A stretch of DNA of 64,000 nucleotides from Desulfuromonadaceae bacterium (GCA_028681335.1 JAQUIT010000015.1:48815-112814); one strand, 5' to 3'; numbered from the stretch's first letter, positions 47,964 to 58,379 are shown. Program-made: numbers and translations. Notes: a model not told the origin generated them from the sequence alone.

Positions 47964-50504
47964 ATGGAAACTCATTTTACTTCTGATTGCCGCGCCCTGA
48001 TGCGCCACGAAATTGACGCTTCCGGCGGCAACGAGGTCTTCTTCATCGGCCGCACCAACGTCGATGCTGTCGTCTGCGAAGCGGAGACCATCGCCCGCGG
48101 CAGCAAGGTGGCGGTGCCGGCCATCATCACCCGCGCATCCAGCGGAGATGTTGTTATTCACAATCACCCCTCCGGCGACCTGACCCCCTCATCAGCAGAT
48201 ATGGACATTGCTTCGGTCTGCGGCAATCAGGGCATCGGCTTTGCCATCATCAACAACGACTGCAGCCGCTATTACCAGGTGGTCGCCCCCTACACGGAGA
48301 AAAAGGGTGAGCTTCTCTCTCTGGAAGAGATCAGCCGCGTCTTTGCCGCGGATGGCATGATGGCCCACCTCAAAGGATTTGAGCTGCGTGATGAACAGCT
48401 GCGCATGGCCTTTGCAGTGGCTGAGGCATTCAACGGGGACAGAGTCGCGCTGGTCGAGGCGGGGACCGGTACCGGCAAGTCGCTGGCGTATCTCATTCCT
48501 GCCATTCTCTGGGCGGTGCGCAATAACGAGCGGGTAGTGGTCTCCACCAACACAATCAACCTCCAGGAACAGCTGATCAGAAAGGACCTCCCCTTTCTGG
48601 CACGCAACTCTGCGGTCGAGTTCAAAGCGGCGCTGGTCAAGGGGCGCAGCAACTACGCCTGCCTGCGTAAACTTGAGCATGCCGAGGCTGAACCGTCGCT
48701 CTTTCCTGACGATACATCTGCAGAGCTAACAACGATCATCGAGTGGAGTCACAGCAGTCAGGATGGCTGCCGCAGCGACCTGGCCTTCATACCTCACGGC
48801 AGCACCTGGGAAGAGGTCTGTTGCGAAGCCGACCAGTGCGGGCGCTCACGCTGCAAACATTTCAACCGCTGCTTCTTTTACCGGGCCAGACGCGAATCTT
48901 CCGCCGCCCGGATACTTGTCGTCAATCACGCCCTGCTGCTATCAGATATCGTTCTGCGCCGCGAGACCGGCTACGATGCCACCGCGATTCTCCCCCCTTT
49001 TACCCGTTTGATCTTCGACGAAGGGCACCATCTGGAAGACGTCGCTACCAGCCACCTGTCGCTGACCATTGCCCGCAGCGGCATCCTCAAACAGTTACAG
49101 CGGCTGGTGCCGCAAAAGGCGGGACGGGCAGGACTGCTTACGATCATCTCCGCCCGCATCACCCGGGACCTGCCGGAATCGCAGGAAGGACTCTACACCG
49201 AGCTGTCGGGGTTACTCGAAAGCCACCTCCTCCCCAAGGCTCACGATCTGGCGGGAAAGACCGAGCAGACCATGGATTGGCTTGCCTATAGCGTAGAGCA
49301 TGAAGGAAGGGCTACGCCCGACAGGGAACAAAAGGTGCGGGTTACTGCGGAGCTGGAGCGAACCCCTTTCTGGCTCGAATGCCGCCAGCGTCTGCACGCC
49401 CTGGCTGATGCCATTAATGATTACACTTCTTCGTTACGGACTCTGGTGCGGCGCTCAAAGGATCTGCCGGAAAAACTGCAGGACAAACTGGCCGATCAAC
49501 TGCTCGATACGAGCGGCATTGAAGGACGCCTGCAGGGTATGGCCGACGCGCTGCTGTTCTTTACGACCGATGCCGAAGGCTACTGCCGCTGGATCGAGAC
49601 GAGGCGCAGTAACCGCGGCGTCCAGGCCAGACTCACCGCCGCACCGCTCGACATTTCAGCCCAGCTGAAGGAGACCGTGCTCGACAAGCTCAAAACCGTT
49701 ATCGTCACCTCTGCAACGCTGACTGTTGGCGGTGAATTCAACTACCTGAAAAAGCGTACCGGCTTTGCCCTGCTCCCCAAAGATCGCGTTACCGAGCTGC
49801 AGCTGGCGTCGCCGTTCGACTATGCCCGCCAGGTTTTTGTTGCCGTGCCGGAAGAGATGCCGGAGCCGACTGCCCCCGGTTATCGTGAAGCGCTTGAGAA
49901 TCATATCCTCAAGGCGGTTACGATATCGCAAGGTGGAGCCTTTATCCTCTTCACCTCCTACGACCTGTTGAATCGCGTGTTTCAGTCACTGTCACCGTTG
50001 CTGGCACGTCTTGGGCTCACCTCGTTCAAACAGGGTGAAACCGGCCGGCATGCTCTTCTGGCCCAGTTCCGCAAGGAGGGCAATGCCGTGCTGTTCGGTA
50101 CCGATTCGTTCTGGGAAGGTGTTGATGTTAAGGGTGATGCACTGCGACTGGTAATCATCGCCCGACTCCCCTTTCAGGTGCCGACAGAGCCGGTACAACA
50201 GGCCCGCGCGGAAAAGATCAAGGCGGACGGCGGCGACCCCTTCCGCGACTTCTCCGTACCGCAGGCGGTCATAAAGTTCCGGCAGGGGTTTGGACGCCTG
50301 ATCCGGAGCCGCGATGACCGCGGCGCGGTTCTGATACTTGACCGTCGCGTACTTAATAAAAGTTACGGCAGGATCTTTCTCCGCTCGTTACCGGACACGG
50401 AGATTATACGAGGGGATTCAGCTGATGTTTTTGCAAGGATGGAAACATTCTTTAACGATGGCAGGACTATCAAACAGAGAGACACCAAGGGCAGAGCGAA
50501 ATAA
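47964..50504 (+). CDS. JAMM/RadC-like metalloprotease domain fused to DinG-family helicase
   Basis: 846 residues. The N-terminal 115 residues form a JAB/MPN+ domain with the full JAMM set: E24, then H66-x-H68, S76 and D79 in HNHPSGDLTPSSADMD, a RadC-like string. Residues about 140-846 are a superfamily 2 XPD/DinG helicase. Walker A is EAGTGTGKS (165-173), the DEAH-type box is FDEGHHLED, and motif VI is RQGFGRLIRS. Cys residues in NYACL, CCEADQC, RSRCKH and NRCFFY match the 4Fe-4S domain. DinG unwinds structured DNA and R-loops. The ATG follows no clear ribosome site; an upstream in-frame extension overlaps the terminator. The pairing suggests a peptidase or deubiquitinase-like activity tied to DNA repair, which is inference. 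Confidence 0.88.
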   Translation: METHFTSDCRALMRHEIDASGGNEVFFIGRTNVDAVVCEAETIARGSKVAVPAIITRASSGDVVIHNHPSGDLTPSSADMDIASVCGNQGIGFAIINNDCSRYYQVVAPYTEKKGELLSLEEISRVFAADGMMAHLKGFELRDEQLRMAFAVAEAFNGDRVALVEAGTGTGKSLAYLIPAILWAVRNNERVVVSTNTINLQEQLIRKDLPFLARNSAVEFKAALVKGRSNYACLRKLEHAEAEPSLFPDDTSAELTTIIEWSHSSQDGCRSDLAFIPHGSTWEEVCCEADQCGRSRCKHFNRCFFYRARRESSAARILVVNHALLLSDIVLRRETGYDATAILPPFTRLIFDEGHHLEDVATSHLSLTIARSGILKQLQRLVPQKAGRAGLLTIISARITRDLPESQEGLYTELSGLLESHLLPKAHDLAGKTEQTMDWLAYSVEHEGRATPDREQKVRVTAELERTPFWLECRQRLHALADAINDYTSSLRTLVRRSKDLPEKLQDKLADQLLDTSGIEGRLQGMADALLFFTTDAEGYCRWIETRRSNRGVQARLTAAPLDISAQLKETVLDKLKTVIVTSATLTVGGEFNYLKKRTGFALLPKDRVTELQLASPFDYARQVFVAVPEEMPEPTAPGYREALENHILKAVTISQGGAFILFTSYDLLNRVFQSLSPLLARLGLTSFKQGETGRHALLAQFRKEGNAVLFGTDSFWEGVDVKGDALRLVIIARLPFQVPTEPVQQARAEKIKADGGDPFRDFSVPQAVIKFRQGFGRLIRSRDDRGAVLILDRRVLNKSYGRIFLRSLPDTEIIRGDSADVFARMETFFNDGRTIKQRDTKGRAK

Positions 50505-50553
50505 ACCTTTTGAATAGATTCTCGCGGTTCCCCGGCGTCTCAATTTATTCTTG

Positions 50554-51042
50554 TTACAAGGAAAGAGCCTGTTTCATCTGCTTCCTGGCGCTAAAGTTGA
50601 AACACTGGAAATACATCAGACAGGTCAGCAAAAACGAGAAAATGGTAGAGGCAAGAACCGGTACCGCGCCGACCGCTTTATTCGCATCCGGTGCCAGTGC
50701 GACAAAGACAACATAGAAAGCAAAACCACAGAATTTCCACATATCGCCAATTAACCGTTTTTTACGCAGAGCAGCCAGCTGTTCAGGTGACAGGTTCGGC
50801 CGGTTTCCATCTATTTCGACTCCAGCATCGCGCCAGGCCAAACGGTAGACCGGATATATCAGTAATAACTGGATCGCGAGAGCCATGACAATACTGCTGA
50901 CAAATTGACCCGATCTGTCTAGTGCGGCAAACTTGCCCTGGAAAACAATGGCCATCACGATCAGCAGCCCGGTTAATATTGTCTGTACGATCCGGTAGAT
51001 CATCATCTGCCGTTTAAGTTTTTTGAAATCAATGCTTGGCAT
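50554..51042 (-). CDS. Hypothetical four-segment membrane protein
   Basis: 162 residues from ATG 51042, with GGAG about 9 bases before it. Four hydrophobic segments lie near 18-38, 47-67, 100-120 and 128-150, separated by a polar loop (EIDGNRPNLSPEQLAALRK). I recognise no family. It converges on the JAMM-DinG gene and stands alone. Confidence 0.65.
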   Translation of the reverse strand: MPSIDFKKLKRQMMIYRIVQTILTGLLIVMAIVFQGKFAALDRSGQFVSSIVMALAIQLLLIYPVYRLAWRDAGVEIDGNRPNLSPEQLAALRKKRLIGDMWKFCGFAFYVVFVALAPDANKAVGAVPVLASTIFSFLLTCLMYFQCFNFSARKQMKQALSL

Positions 51043-51270
51043 ATTGATACGCTCCGCAAGATATTTATAACTCTGTTTGAATATACAATAGCAGAAAGCA
51101 TCGGGATGCACAAGGGCACATAGTTACACGTTGGGGATTAATTGCTGAAGTAATATACTTCCCGCAGGGCCTGAAGGGGGCCCTTAATGGATTTTTCAGG
51201 GTTAACAAAACCCTCGCACGATCTGTTTACCGCACATCTCCCCGGAGTACATTACATTTAAGGATAAACA

Positions 51271-52206
51271 ATGAACATTTTCCGTCGCATACTCCATCCG
51301 ATCATGGCTTTGATCGCCATCCAGCTCATCTGGATCACCGCTGTCGTGTTCTGGATCTACTGGTTTATCGGCAAGAATCGCGAATTTCGCCAACTGGCGG
51401 AAAAATACCGTCCGGAGCTGCTTGGCCAGGGGGCCAACTGGCCGATCATGGTAGAAGGTCTGGCCATGCTGGTACTGATCCTGATCGGCGTGTATGTGAT
51501 CTTTGTCTACTGGAACCGTCAATCCAACCTCTATCTACAGCAACGCAACATCATCTCCCAGGTAACACATGAGCTGAAATCCCCGCTTGCTTCCATCCAG
51601 TTGCACCTGGAGACAATTCGTCTACGCAAGCCGACAGAAGATCGCCTCGATTCTTTTGTTGATACCATGCTTGCTGATACCGAGCGGCTCCACTATCTGA
51701 TCAATAATCTGCTGATGGCCGCCAGACTCGAACAGCGCCGCAAACAGCCGGAGCGACGGATGACCGATCTGACGCAACTGGTAAGCGAGCATGTGGAACG
51801 CGAACGGGTTAACCTTCCGCAGGGGGGAAGCATTTCCTTCGAAGCGGCCCCAACCCTGAAAGCCCTGGTCGATCCCGAAGAGATGAGTATGGTCATTCGC
51901 AACCTTTTTGAGAATGCCGTCCTCTATTCACCACAAAGCCCCGAAATCACTGTACAACTGGTTAAAACGGGGATGTGGCTGCAACTCTCGGTGCAGGACA
52001 GGGGGCGAGGGCTTGACAAAAAAGAGCTAAAAAACGTGTTCGACCGCTTCTACCGCGTTCAGCCTCCGGGAGACAATGTACGCGGTACCGGGCTTGGTCT
52101 TTATATTGTTGAATCGGTAATTGCCGGGTATGGCGGGACGGTGTGGGTCACAAGCGACGGACCGGGCAAAGGCTGTACGTTTACGGTAAAGTTTCCAGCG
52201 GCATGA
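51271..52206 (+). CDS. Sensor histidine kinase with short periplasmic loop
   Basis: 311 residues. Two membrane segments (about 11-34 and 58-81) leave only about 25-30 residues outside, so sensing is probably in the membrane or through a partner. The phospho-acceptor is H100 in QVTHELKSPLAS. The ATPase domain shows NLFENAVLYS, DRGRGL and GTGLGLYIVESVI. The gene precedes its response regulator by 10 bases (kinase first). A small hairpin (51198-51214) lies in the leader. Confidence 0.93.
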   Translation: MNIFRRILHPIMALIAIQLIWITAVVFWIYWFIGKNREFRQLAEKYRPELLGQGANWPIMVEGLAMLVLILIGVYVIFVYWNRQSNLYLQQRNIISQVTHELKSPLASIQLHLETIRLRKPTEDRLDSFVDTMLADTERLHYLINNLLMAARLEQRRKQPERRMTDLTQLVSEHVERERVNLPQGGSISFEAAPTLKALVDPEEMSMVIRNLFENAVLYSPQSPEITVQLVKTGMWLQLSVQDRGRGLDKKELKNVFDRFYRVQPPGDNVRGTGLGLYIVESVIAGYGGTVWVTSDGPGKGCTFTVKFPAA

Positions 52207-52216
52207 GGAGAGCGCA

Positions 52217-52924
52217 ATGACTGATGACAAACCGCATATAATGTTGGTTGAAGACGAAATCCATCTGGCACGCGGCATCTGTTTCAATCTGGAAGAAGAC
52301 GGGCATCGGGTCAGCCATTTCGAAACCGCCGAGCGGGCCCTTGCAACACTGGAAATTGAGCGGTTCGACCTGGTCATACTGGATGTCATGCTCCCCGGCA
52401 TGGATGGTTTTCAGGCCTGCCGTGCCATAAGGGCAGCCGATCCGCGCGTCCCCATTCTGATGCTGACCGCCCGCTCAGAGGACGCCGACCGGGTGGAAGG
52501 GCTGGAAAACGGTGCCGATGATTACCTCACCAAGCCGTTCAATCTGGTGGAATTTCTGCTGCGCGTCAAAGGGATGCTGCGACGCTCTTCATGGTACCGG
52601 CCGGAGCCGGTGGAGGAGGGGTACAGCTTTGGCGATAACGAGGTGTTTCTGCTTTCGTACCGGGCCAGAACGGCACAGGGAGAGATCGACCTGACCGAAA
52701 TGGAGGTACGGGTGCTGTCACTTTTTTTCCAGAAAGAGGGACAGGCTATCCATCGCAGCGAACTGCTGCGCTCCGTATGGGGCTACAGCAGCGATACCGA
52801 GACCAGAACGCTGGACAATTTTATCGTCCGGTTACGAAAATATTTCGAACCTGACCCGTCCCACCCGAAACATTTTCTGACGGTTCGTGGTGTCGGTTAC
52901 CGCTTTAGCCGTGAGGGTGATTAG
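52217..52924 (+). CDS. OmpR-family response regulator
   Basis: 235 residues. The receiver has acidic pair VEDE at the N terminus and phospho-acceptor D56 in LVILDVMLPGMDG; the Lys is in YLTKPF. The C-terminal winged helix (VLSLFFQKEGQAIHRSELLRS, then VRGVGYRFS) binds DNA. GAGGAG lies upstream. It pairs with the preceding kinase. Candidate targets are the neighbouring membrane or cytochrome genes, which is only a guess from position. Confidence 0.95.
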   Translation: MTDDKPHIMLVEDEIHLARGICFNLEEDGHRVSHFETAERALATLEIERFDLVILDVMLPGMDGFQACRAIRAADPRVPILMLTARSEDADRVEGLENGADDYLTKPFNLVEFLLRVKGMLRRSSWYRPEPVEEGYSFGDNEVFLLSYRARTAQGEIDLTEMEVRVLSLFFQKEGQAIHRSELLRSVWGYSSDTETRTLDNFIVRLRKYFEPDPSHPKHFLTVRGVGYRFSREGD

Positions 52925-52937
52925 GACGTAACCGTTG

Positions 52938-53270
52938 TTAATGATGGAAGCGGCCTTTACGCGTTTTGTGCGCAGGAGTTGGGGACTTGTGGCAATCAAA
53001 ACAGGCCATTTCCTCAACTTTTTTGGCTTCAAGCGGCGATTGCTGCCCACCAAGAGTAGGCTGATTGTATTCGGGAGTCTGGAACGACAGGCGTCCGCGT
53101 TCGTCTGACACCATGGCCGGCTTGTAGGTTGCCTGCCAGTTGGCGTTGATCTCCACGGTATGGCACTGTTCACATCCGCCTGGAGGCGGAATGCTTTTCC
53201 ATGCGGTAAACATGGCGCAGCCACTGATGGTAACAACACATCCGGAGAGAAGTAAAAGTGCATATTTCAT
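52938..53270 (-). CDS. Diheme c-type cytochrome lipoprotein
   Basis: 110 residues from ATG 53270, with AAGGAG 8 bases upstream. The signal ends in lipobox ISGC (C18). Heme sites are CEQCH (33-37) and CFDCH (90-94), separated by a polar region with no other Cys. A membrane-anchored periplasmic electron carrier is likely. The 3' end faces the response regulator 13 bases away. I find no close match in memory for a named family. Confidence 0.8.
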   Translation of the reverse strand: MKYALLLLSGCVVTISGCAMFTAWKSIPPPGGCEQCHTVEINANWQATYKPAMVSDERGRLSFQTPEYNQPTLGGQQSPLEAKKVEEMACFDCHKSPTPAHKTRKGRFHH

Positions 53271-53350
53271 GGTGTCGCTCCTTATAAAAACGTAATGGAG
53301 AGGACAATAACACAGCAGCAGTCTAAAATACAGCCTCAAGCAGCGTCGCT

Positions 53351-54115
53351 TTACAGCCGCAGGACCCGCCGTACATTGCCCGAGGTAATTCGGGCAACTT
53401 CTCCCAGAGACATCCCCCTGACCGCAGCCACGCGCAACGCAGTTTCCACTATCCAGGCCGGGCGGTTGAAGCGACCGCGATAGCGCTCGGGAGTCATGTC
53501 AGGGGCATCGGTTTCCAGAACCAGATGCTCCAGCGGCAGCTCTCTTGCCACCCGCAACGGCTTGACGGCGTTATGCCAGGTAACCGTTCCGGAAACAGAG
53601 ATGGCAAAACCAAGCGTGGTAAACTCCTGGGCCATCTCCAAAGAACCGGAGAAGGCGTGCATGATCCCTCCAACCTGCTCAGCTTGCTCTTCGCGCAGAA
53701 TCTTTGCAACCCGCTGAAAAGCCTTACGGCAATGGACCAGTACCGGCAAACCACGCGTGACAGCGATCCGCAACTGCTCTCGAAAAACCTTTTCCTGTTG
53801 TTCTAAAGAGACCGGATACGCTGGATCGAGTCCTATTTCACCGATGGCTACCCCATGCGCTGAAAGAGCAAGCAGCCGTTCAAGCACCTCGGCGGAGGCA
53901 CATCCCGCGTGCATCGGGTGGATGCCATAGGCAGGCATAATCCTGGGATCAGCTGCTGACAGCGCCGATATCCCGCCCCAACCATCTGGATGCACTCCCG
54001 GGACGACAAAGCCCTGTACCCCCTCATTAGCAGCTTCATCCAGAATCCTGGCCAGTATCGACCTGAGCGGCTCCAGATCCAGATGGCAATGACTGTCGAT
54101 CATACCCTCTTTCAT
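53351..54115 (-). CDS. tatD: TatD-family metal-dependent DNase
   Basis: 254 residues, an amidohydrolase-type barrel. Metal residues are seen in DSHCHLD, GEIGLD, LVHCRKA, HAFSG and ETDAPDMTP. Family members are 3'-5' exonucleases or D-aminoacyl-tRNA deacylase-like proteins. It overlaps cls by ATGA. About 80 bases separate it from the diheme gene downstream. Confidence 0.9.
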   Translation of the reverse strand: MKEGMIDSHCHLDLEPLRSILARILDEAANEGVQGFVVPGVHPDGWGGISALSAADPRIMPAYGIHPMHAGCASAEVLERLLALSAHGVAIGEIGLDPAYPVSLEQQEKVFREQLRIAVTRGLPVLVHCRKAFQRVAKILREEQAEQVGGIMHAFSGSLEMAQEFTTLGFAISVSGTVTWHNAVKPLRVARELPLEHLVLETDAPDMTPERYRGRFNRPAWIVETALRVAAVRGMSLGEVARITSGNVRRVLRL

Positions 54116-55308
54116 AAAAACCAGCCAAACAGAGAAATCACCCGCTCCATCATGCGGACCATCGGACCGCGGCGTTCATGGACATCCAGTTCCACCGGAT
54201 GCGCCATAGTGATCTCCGCCATCAGTAGCGTGCGTATCTGCCCACCGAACGGGACGTTATTAACCAGGCAATTGATCTCGTAATTACGGTGAAAACTGCG
54301 TTGATCAAGGTTGGCCGAACCGATGACCGTTCGCTCTTCATCGATAAGCATAACCTTGGCATGCAGAATTTCCCGATCCAGTTCAAAGATTTCTACTCCG
54401 CCCCGCAGCAGCGTGGCGTACGAACTTCTACCAAGCAGCAGGAACAGCGGCACATCACTACGGGCGGGCAACAGCAGCTTCACCCTCACCCCACGGCGCA
54501 CAGCTCGCAGGAGCGAGCGGATAATACGGGGACCGGGGACAAAGTATGGGGTAGCGATCAGGATCTCTTCGGCGGCAGACGCTATATTGACAAGAAACGC
54601 TTCTCTGATGATGGAGCGGCGCTGATGGGGACCACCGCTGATGATATTGACAGCCGCATTACCCTGTTTGCTGCCCGCATGTGGCTGCTCTTCAACCGCC
54701 CTGTAGCGGTCGCACTTTCCCCGCTCACAGTCCCATGTTTCATGAAAAATAGCTTCCAGCTCCCCGACAGCCGCACCGCGGATACTGAAACCAAGGTCAC
54801 GAAAGTTCTGTTTACCGGCCACATAGCCGGCATACTCGTCACCAATATTGAAGCCCCCCAAAAATGCCAACCTGCCGTCGATAATCGTCATCTTGCGGTG
54901 ATCACGCTTGTCGAACCAGTAAACGCCGCGCTTGAATGAGGGGATGTTGAATGGAAGCAGCTTGATGCCCTGGCGGGCAAGCCCTTTGAAATAGGAAGAG
55001 GGGGTGTCGAGACAGCCGATGTAATCGTAAATTAACTTGACCCTGACGCCGCGACTGGCCGCGGCGCCCAATTCAAGCGCCAGCTCTGCACCGACATGGT
55101 CATCATGGATGAGGTAGTATTCCAGCAGGAGTGTTTGTTCGGCAGAACGTATTGCGTCAAAAAGCGACTTAAAAAACTGCTGCCCCTCCTGAAACAGTTC
55201 GACGCCGTTGTGGCGGTGAGTCACCGGTAGCGCAAAAGGGCGCAGTCTCCCCAGCAGACGGACTATCCTGGAGAGACGCTTTTTATGTTTGGAGTGTTTG
55301 TGTCCCAC
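54112..55308 (-). CDS. cls: Cardiolipin synthase (phospholipase D family)
   Basis: 398 residues. Two HKD motifs: HRKMTIIDGRLAFLGGFNIGDEY and HAKVMLIDEERTVIGSANLDQRS. It joins two phosphatidylglycerols to form cardiolipin. No strong N-terminal membrane segments are seen, closer to ClsB-type proteins. Overlaps tatD; 12 bases after the FAH gene. Confidence 0.87.
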   Translation of the reverse strand: MGHKHSKHKKRLSRIVRLLGRLRPFALPVTHRHNGVELFQEGQQFFKSLFDAIRSAEQTLLLEYYLIHDDHVGAELALELGAAASRGVRVKLIYDYIGCLDTPSSYFKGLARQGIKLLPFNIPSFKRGVYWFDKRDHRKMTIIDGRLAFLGGFNIGDEYAGYVAGKQNFRDLGFSIRGAAVGELEAIFHETWDCERGKCDRYRAVEEQPHAGSKQGNAAVNIISGGPHQRRSIIREAFLVNIASAAEEILIATPYFVPGPRIIRSLLRAVRRGVRVKLLLPARSDVPLFLLLGRSSYATLLRGGVEIFELDREILHAKVMLIDEERTVIGSANLDQRSFHRNYEINCLVNNVPFGGQIRTLLMAEITMAHPVELDVHERRGPMVRMMERVISLFGWFL

Positions 55309-55320
55309 CCTCTCGCTCCA

Positions 55321-55977
55321 TTATGCCACCGGTATCATCAAGTGCCCGATCGTGCCTATCTCCGCCGTCATGACGTCACCTGCCAGGACCTGACCGACCC
55401 CGGCAGGCGTACCGGTCAGAATCACGTCACCCGGCTCCAGGGTAAAGATTGCCGAGATATGGGCAACGATCTGTGGAACGCGGTGGATCATGTCGGACGA
55501 ATTGCCATCCTGACGGGTCTCGCCGTTAACCGCAAGCTTCAGACTCAGGGCATGGGGGTCGGCAACGGCAGCAGCCGGAACAAAATCAGACAGGGGACAC
55601 GAGGTATCAAATCCCTTGGCGATCTCCCACGGCAACCCCTTGGCTTTCAACTGATTCTGTACGTCACGCAGCGTCATATCGATAGCCACGCCGTAGCCGG
55701 CAACATGCTCCATGGCCATTTCAGCAGAGACACCACGGCACTGTGAACCGATCAGAAGCGCCAGCTCGACTTCATAGTGGCATTCCTGCGAATATGCGGG
55801 TATCCGCACCGTATCGCCGTCACCGATAACCGAAGAGGCCGGTTTCATGAACAGCACCGGCGCCGCAGGGGTTTCGTTACCCAGCTCCTTCGCATGCTCG
55901 GCATAGTTCCGCGCCAGGCAGACAATTTTGCCGATGGTAAATTCCCGGTCTGTACCGACCACGTTACGTATCGTCAT
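55321..55977 (-). CDS. Fumarylacetoacetate hydrolase (FAH) family protein
   Basis: 218 residues. The metal site shows [10 protein letters not shown] with the ExE pattern and [22 protein letters not shown] is the family's C-terminal loop. Members include acylpyruvases and oxaloacetate decarboxylases, so the substrate is not fixed. Overlaps gpmI by ATGA. Confidence 0.88.
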   Translation of the reverse strand: MTIRNVVGTDREFTIGKIVCLARNYAEHAKELGNETPAAPVLFMKPASSVIGDGDTVRIPAYSQECHYEVELALLIGSQCRGVSAEMAMEHVAGYGVAIDMTLRDVQNQLKAKGLPWEIAKGFDTSCPLSDFVPAAAVADPHALSLKLAVNGETRQDGNSSDMIHRVPQIVAHISAIFTLEPGDVILTGTPAGVGQVLAGDVMTAEIGTIGHLMIPVA

Positions 55978-57494
55978 AGCAGGCTCCCCCCACTCATCTC
56001 CAGCGGCTGGGGAAGCCCCAGCATCTTCAGCATGGTCGGCGCGATATCGGCCAAGCGGCCACCCTCGCGGAGGGTCACATCCTTACGGCTGTCATCCACC
56101 AGCACCAGCCAGACCGGATTGGTCGTGTGAGCGGTGAATGGCTCGCCGTTTTCATCACACATCTGTTCGGCGTTGCCATGGTCGGCGGTGATCAGCACCG
56201 CCCCACCCAGTTCCAGTACCTTGGCCACAACTCTTCCTGCACAGGTATCAACCGCCTCGACCGCTTTGATAGCCGCCGCTTCAACACCGGTGTGTCCGAC
56301 CATATCGCAGTTGGCAAAGTTGAGGATAATCACGTCATACGTGTCGTTCCCCAGCCGCGCCAGCAGCTCGTCAGTGACCTGATAAGCACTCATTTCGGGC
56401 TTATGATCGTAAGTGGCAACCTCTTTTGGTGACGGGATCAGAGCGCGCTCTTCACCATCAAAGGGAGTTTCCACCCCGCCATTAAAGAAAAAGGTAACAT
56501 GGGCATATTTTTCCGTTTCGGCAATACGCAGCTGCTTTAATCCGGCATCAGCCAGCACGCCGCCAAGAATGTTGGTCAGCTCCGTGGAACCGAAGGCAAT
56601 CGGCAGGCCGAAGGTTGCATCATATTCGGTCAGACAGACATAATCAGCCAACTTGGGTCGACAGCGGCGCTCGAAGCCGTCGAAGGCGTCCAGAGCGAGT
56701 GCCCGGGTAATTTCGCGGGCCCGGTCGGAACGGAAGTTGAAAAAGATAAAACCGTCGCCGTCGTTGAGCGTCGCATTTTTTGCGATTACTGCAGGCACGA
56801 CAAATTCATCATGTACCCCGGCAGCGTAGCTCTGTTCAATAGCCTCTTTAGCGGAGACCCTTGACACTCCCTCACCGCAGACGATGGCGTTATAGGCCTT
56901 CTCCACCCTCTCCCAGCGGTTGTCGCGGTCCATGGCGTAATAACGCCCCATAACGGTTGCGATCGTCCCGACGCCAATCCGTTCAATCTCTGTTTCCAGC
57001 TGTGCCAGATAGTCGGCGCCGCTCTGGGGAGGCGTATCGCGCCCATCCAGCAGACTGTGAATAAAAACTTCTTTCACCCCTTCACGCTTAGCGAGCTCAA
57101 GCAGTGCGTAGAGGTGCGTGTTATGTGAATGCACCCCGCCGTCCGAGAGCAGTCCGGACAGGTGCAATCTTCCACCGGACGCTTTCACCCTGGCAATGCA
57201 GTCAAGCAGGGTCGGATTGGTGAAAAAGTCGCCATCCAGAATGGACTTGGTAACTCGCGTCAGTTCCTGATAGACAACCCGCCCGGCTCCCAGATTCAGG
57301 TGCCCGACCTCTGAGTTCCCCATCTGCCCGTCAGGGAGGCCGACCGCCATCCCGGAGGTGCGGATCTGTGTATGCGGGTATTCGTTCAGAAATCTGGTCA
57401 GGTTGGGAGTTTTTGCCATGGCAACGGCGTTGTGGGCGGGGTTGGGGTTAATCCCCCAGCCGTCGAGGATCATCAGTAGCAGCGGTTTTTTCAT
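55974..57494 (-). CDS. gpmI: Cofactor-independent phosphoglycerate mutase
   Basis: 506 residues from ATG 57494, with AAAGG upstream; earlier in-frame codons lack family content. MILDGWGIN is the first metal loop, with [17 protein letters not shown] carrying the phospho-Ser. [12 protein letters not shown] completes the alkaline-phosphatase-like site. It interconverts 3-PG and 2-PG with bound manganese. Lies 16 bases after rlmH. Confidence 0.97.
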   Translation of the reverse strand: MKKPLLLMILDGWGINPNPAHNAVAMAKTPNLTRFLNEYPHTQIRTSGMAVGLPDGQMGNSEVGHLNLGAGRVVYQELTRVTKSILDGDFFTNPTLLDCIARVKASGGRLHLSGLLSDGGVHSHNTHLYALLELAKREGVKEVFIHSLLDGRDTPPQSGADYLAQLETEIERIGVGTIATVMGRYYAMDRDNRWERVEKAYNAIVCGEGVSRVSAKEAIEQSYAAGVHDEFVVPAVIAKNATLNDGDGFIFFNFRSDRAREITRALALDAFDGFERRCRPKLADYVCLTEYDATFGLPIAFGSTELTNILGGVLADAGLKQLRIAETEKYAHVTFFFNGGVETPFDGEERALIPSPKEVATYDHKPEMSAYQVTDELLARLGNDTYDVIILNFANCDMVGHTGVEAAAIKAVEAVDTCAGRVVAKVLELGGAVLITADHGNAEQMCDENGEPFTAHTTNPVWLVLVDDSRKDVTLREGGRLADIAPTMLKMLGLPQPLEMSGGSLL

Positions 57495-57510
57495 GAATGT
57501 GCCTTTCGGA

Positions 57511-57969
57511 TCAGTGATGATACGGTTCGCCATTAAGAATCGTAAATGCCCGGTAGATCTGCTCCAGCAGGAAAGCCCTCACCATCTGGTGGGTGAAGGT
57601 CATCTTTGACAGAGCCAGCAGCTTGCCGCGGCGGCGGAACTCTTCGGAAAATCCGTAGGCGCCGCCGATGGCAAAGACCAGCTCACCGATCCCGCTGTCG
57701 CGCTGTTTACCGACAAAGGAGGCCAGCCCGGGAGAATCCATCTGGTCCCCCCGTTCATCCAGTAGGACCAGAGTTGCGCCTGGCGGAATCTGTTTCTCCA
57801 GTCGTTCGCATTCGCGGCGGCGCATATCTTCTGCCGCCGCCCCCTTCTCGTCGCGGATATCGACCAGCTCCAGCGGTGAATAGCGCCGGATACGACCGGC
57901 GTATTCGTCGATCGCATCCTTGACCCACGGATCACGGCTCTTCCCTACCCATAGAACCCGGATTTTCAA
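57511..57969 (-). CDS. rlmH: 23S rRNA pseudouridine-1915 N3-methyltransferase
   Basis: 152 residues, a SPOUT knot methyltransferase. [12 protein letters not shown] and [17 protein letters not shown] form the SAM site, and the end [17 protein letters not shown] then YHH is typical. It modifies 70S ribosomes at helix 69. Overlaps rsfS by ATGA. Confidence 0.96.
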   Translation of the reverse strand: MKIRVLWVGKSRDPWVKDAIDEYAGRIRRYSPLELVDIRDEKGAAAEDMRRRECERLEKQIPPGATLVLLDERGDQMDSPGLASFVGKQRDSGIGELVFAIGGAYGFSEEFRRRGKLLALSKMTFTHQMVRAFLLEQIYRAFTILNGEPYHH

Positions 57970-58379
57970 TAATCCGATTCCCTGCGTGACGCTTTGATTT
58001 CAGCAGGGAGCTCAAGCTCCGGTGCCATTCCCCAGAGACCATCCAGGTCATAATAGCGGCGAATCTGGTCATGGAAGATGTGCACAAGCACATCACCATA
58101 GTCCATCACGATCCATTTACCGTCATTAGCACCCTCGATGTCGTTGACTTTGCCGTATTTCTTCAGTCCGGTACGGATATTATCGGCAATAGCCTGGTTC
58201 TGTTTGTCCGAAGAGCCTGAGATGATCACCATATAGTCGGCAATTGATGAGACCCGCGAGATATTGCGTACGCAGATATCATAGGCCTTTTTGTCATACG
58301 CCAGTTCAGCGCATTTAAGAGCGCGTTCGGCAGGGGTCAGGGTCATTTTTTCGGTTGTTTCCGTTGTTTTTACTGGCAT
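57966..58379 (-). CDS. rsfS: Ribosome silencing factor
   Basis: 137 residues. VSSIADYMVIISGSSDKQNQ and WIVMDYGDVLVHIFHDQIRRYY are the RsfS/Iojap signatures. It binds uL14 and blocks subunit joining in starvation. It overlaps nadD by 10 bases and rlmH by 4. Confidence 0.96.
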   Translation of the reverse strand: MPVKTTETTEKMTLTPAERALKCAELAYDKKAYDICVRNISRVSSIADYMVIISGSSDKQNQAIADNIRTGLKKYGKVNDIEGANDGKWIVMDYGDVLVHIFHDQIRRYYDLDGLWGMAPELELPAEIKASRRESDY

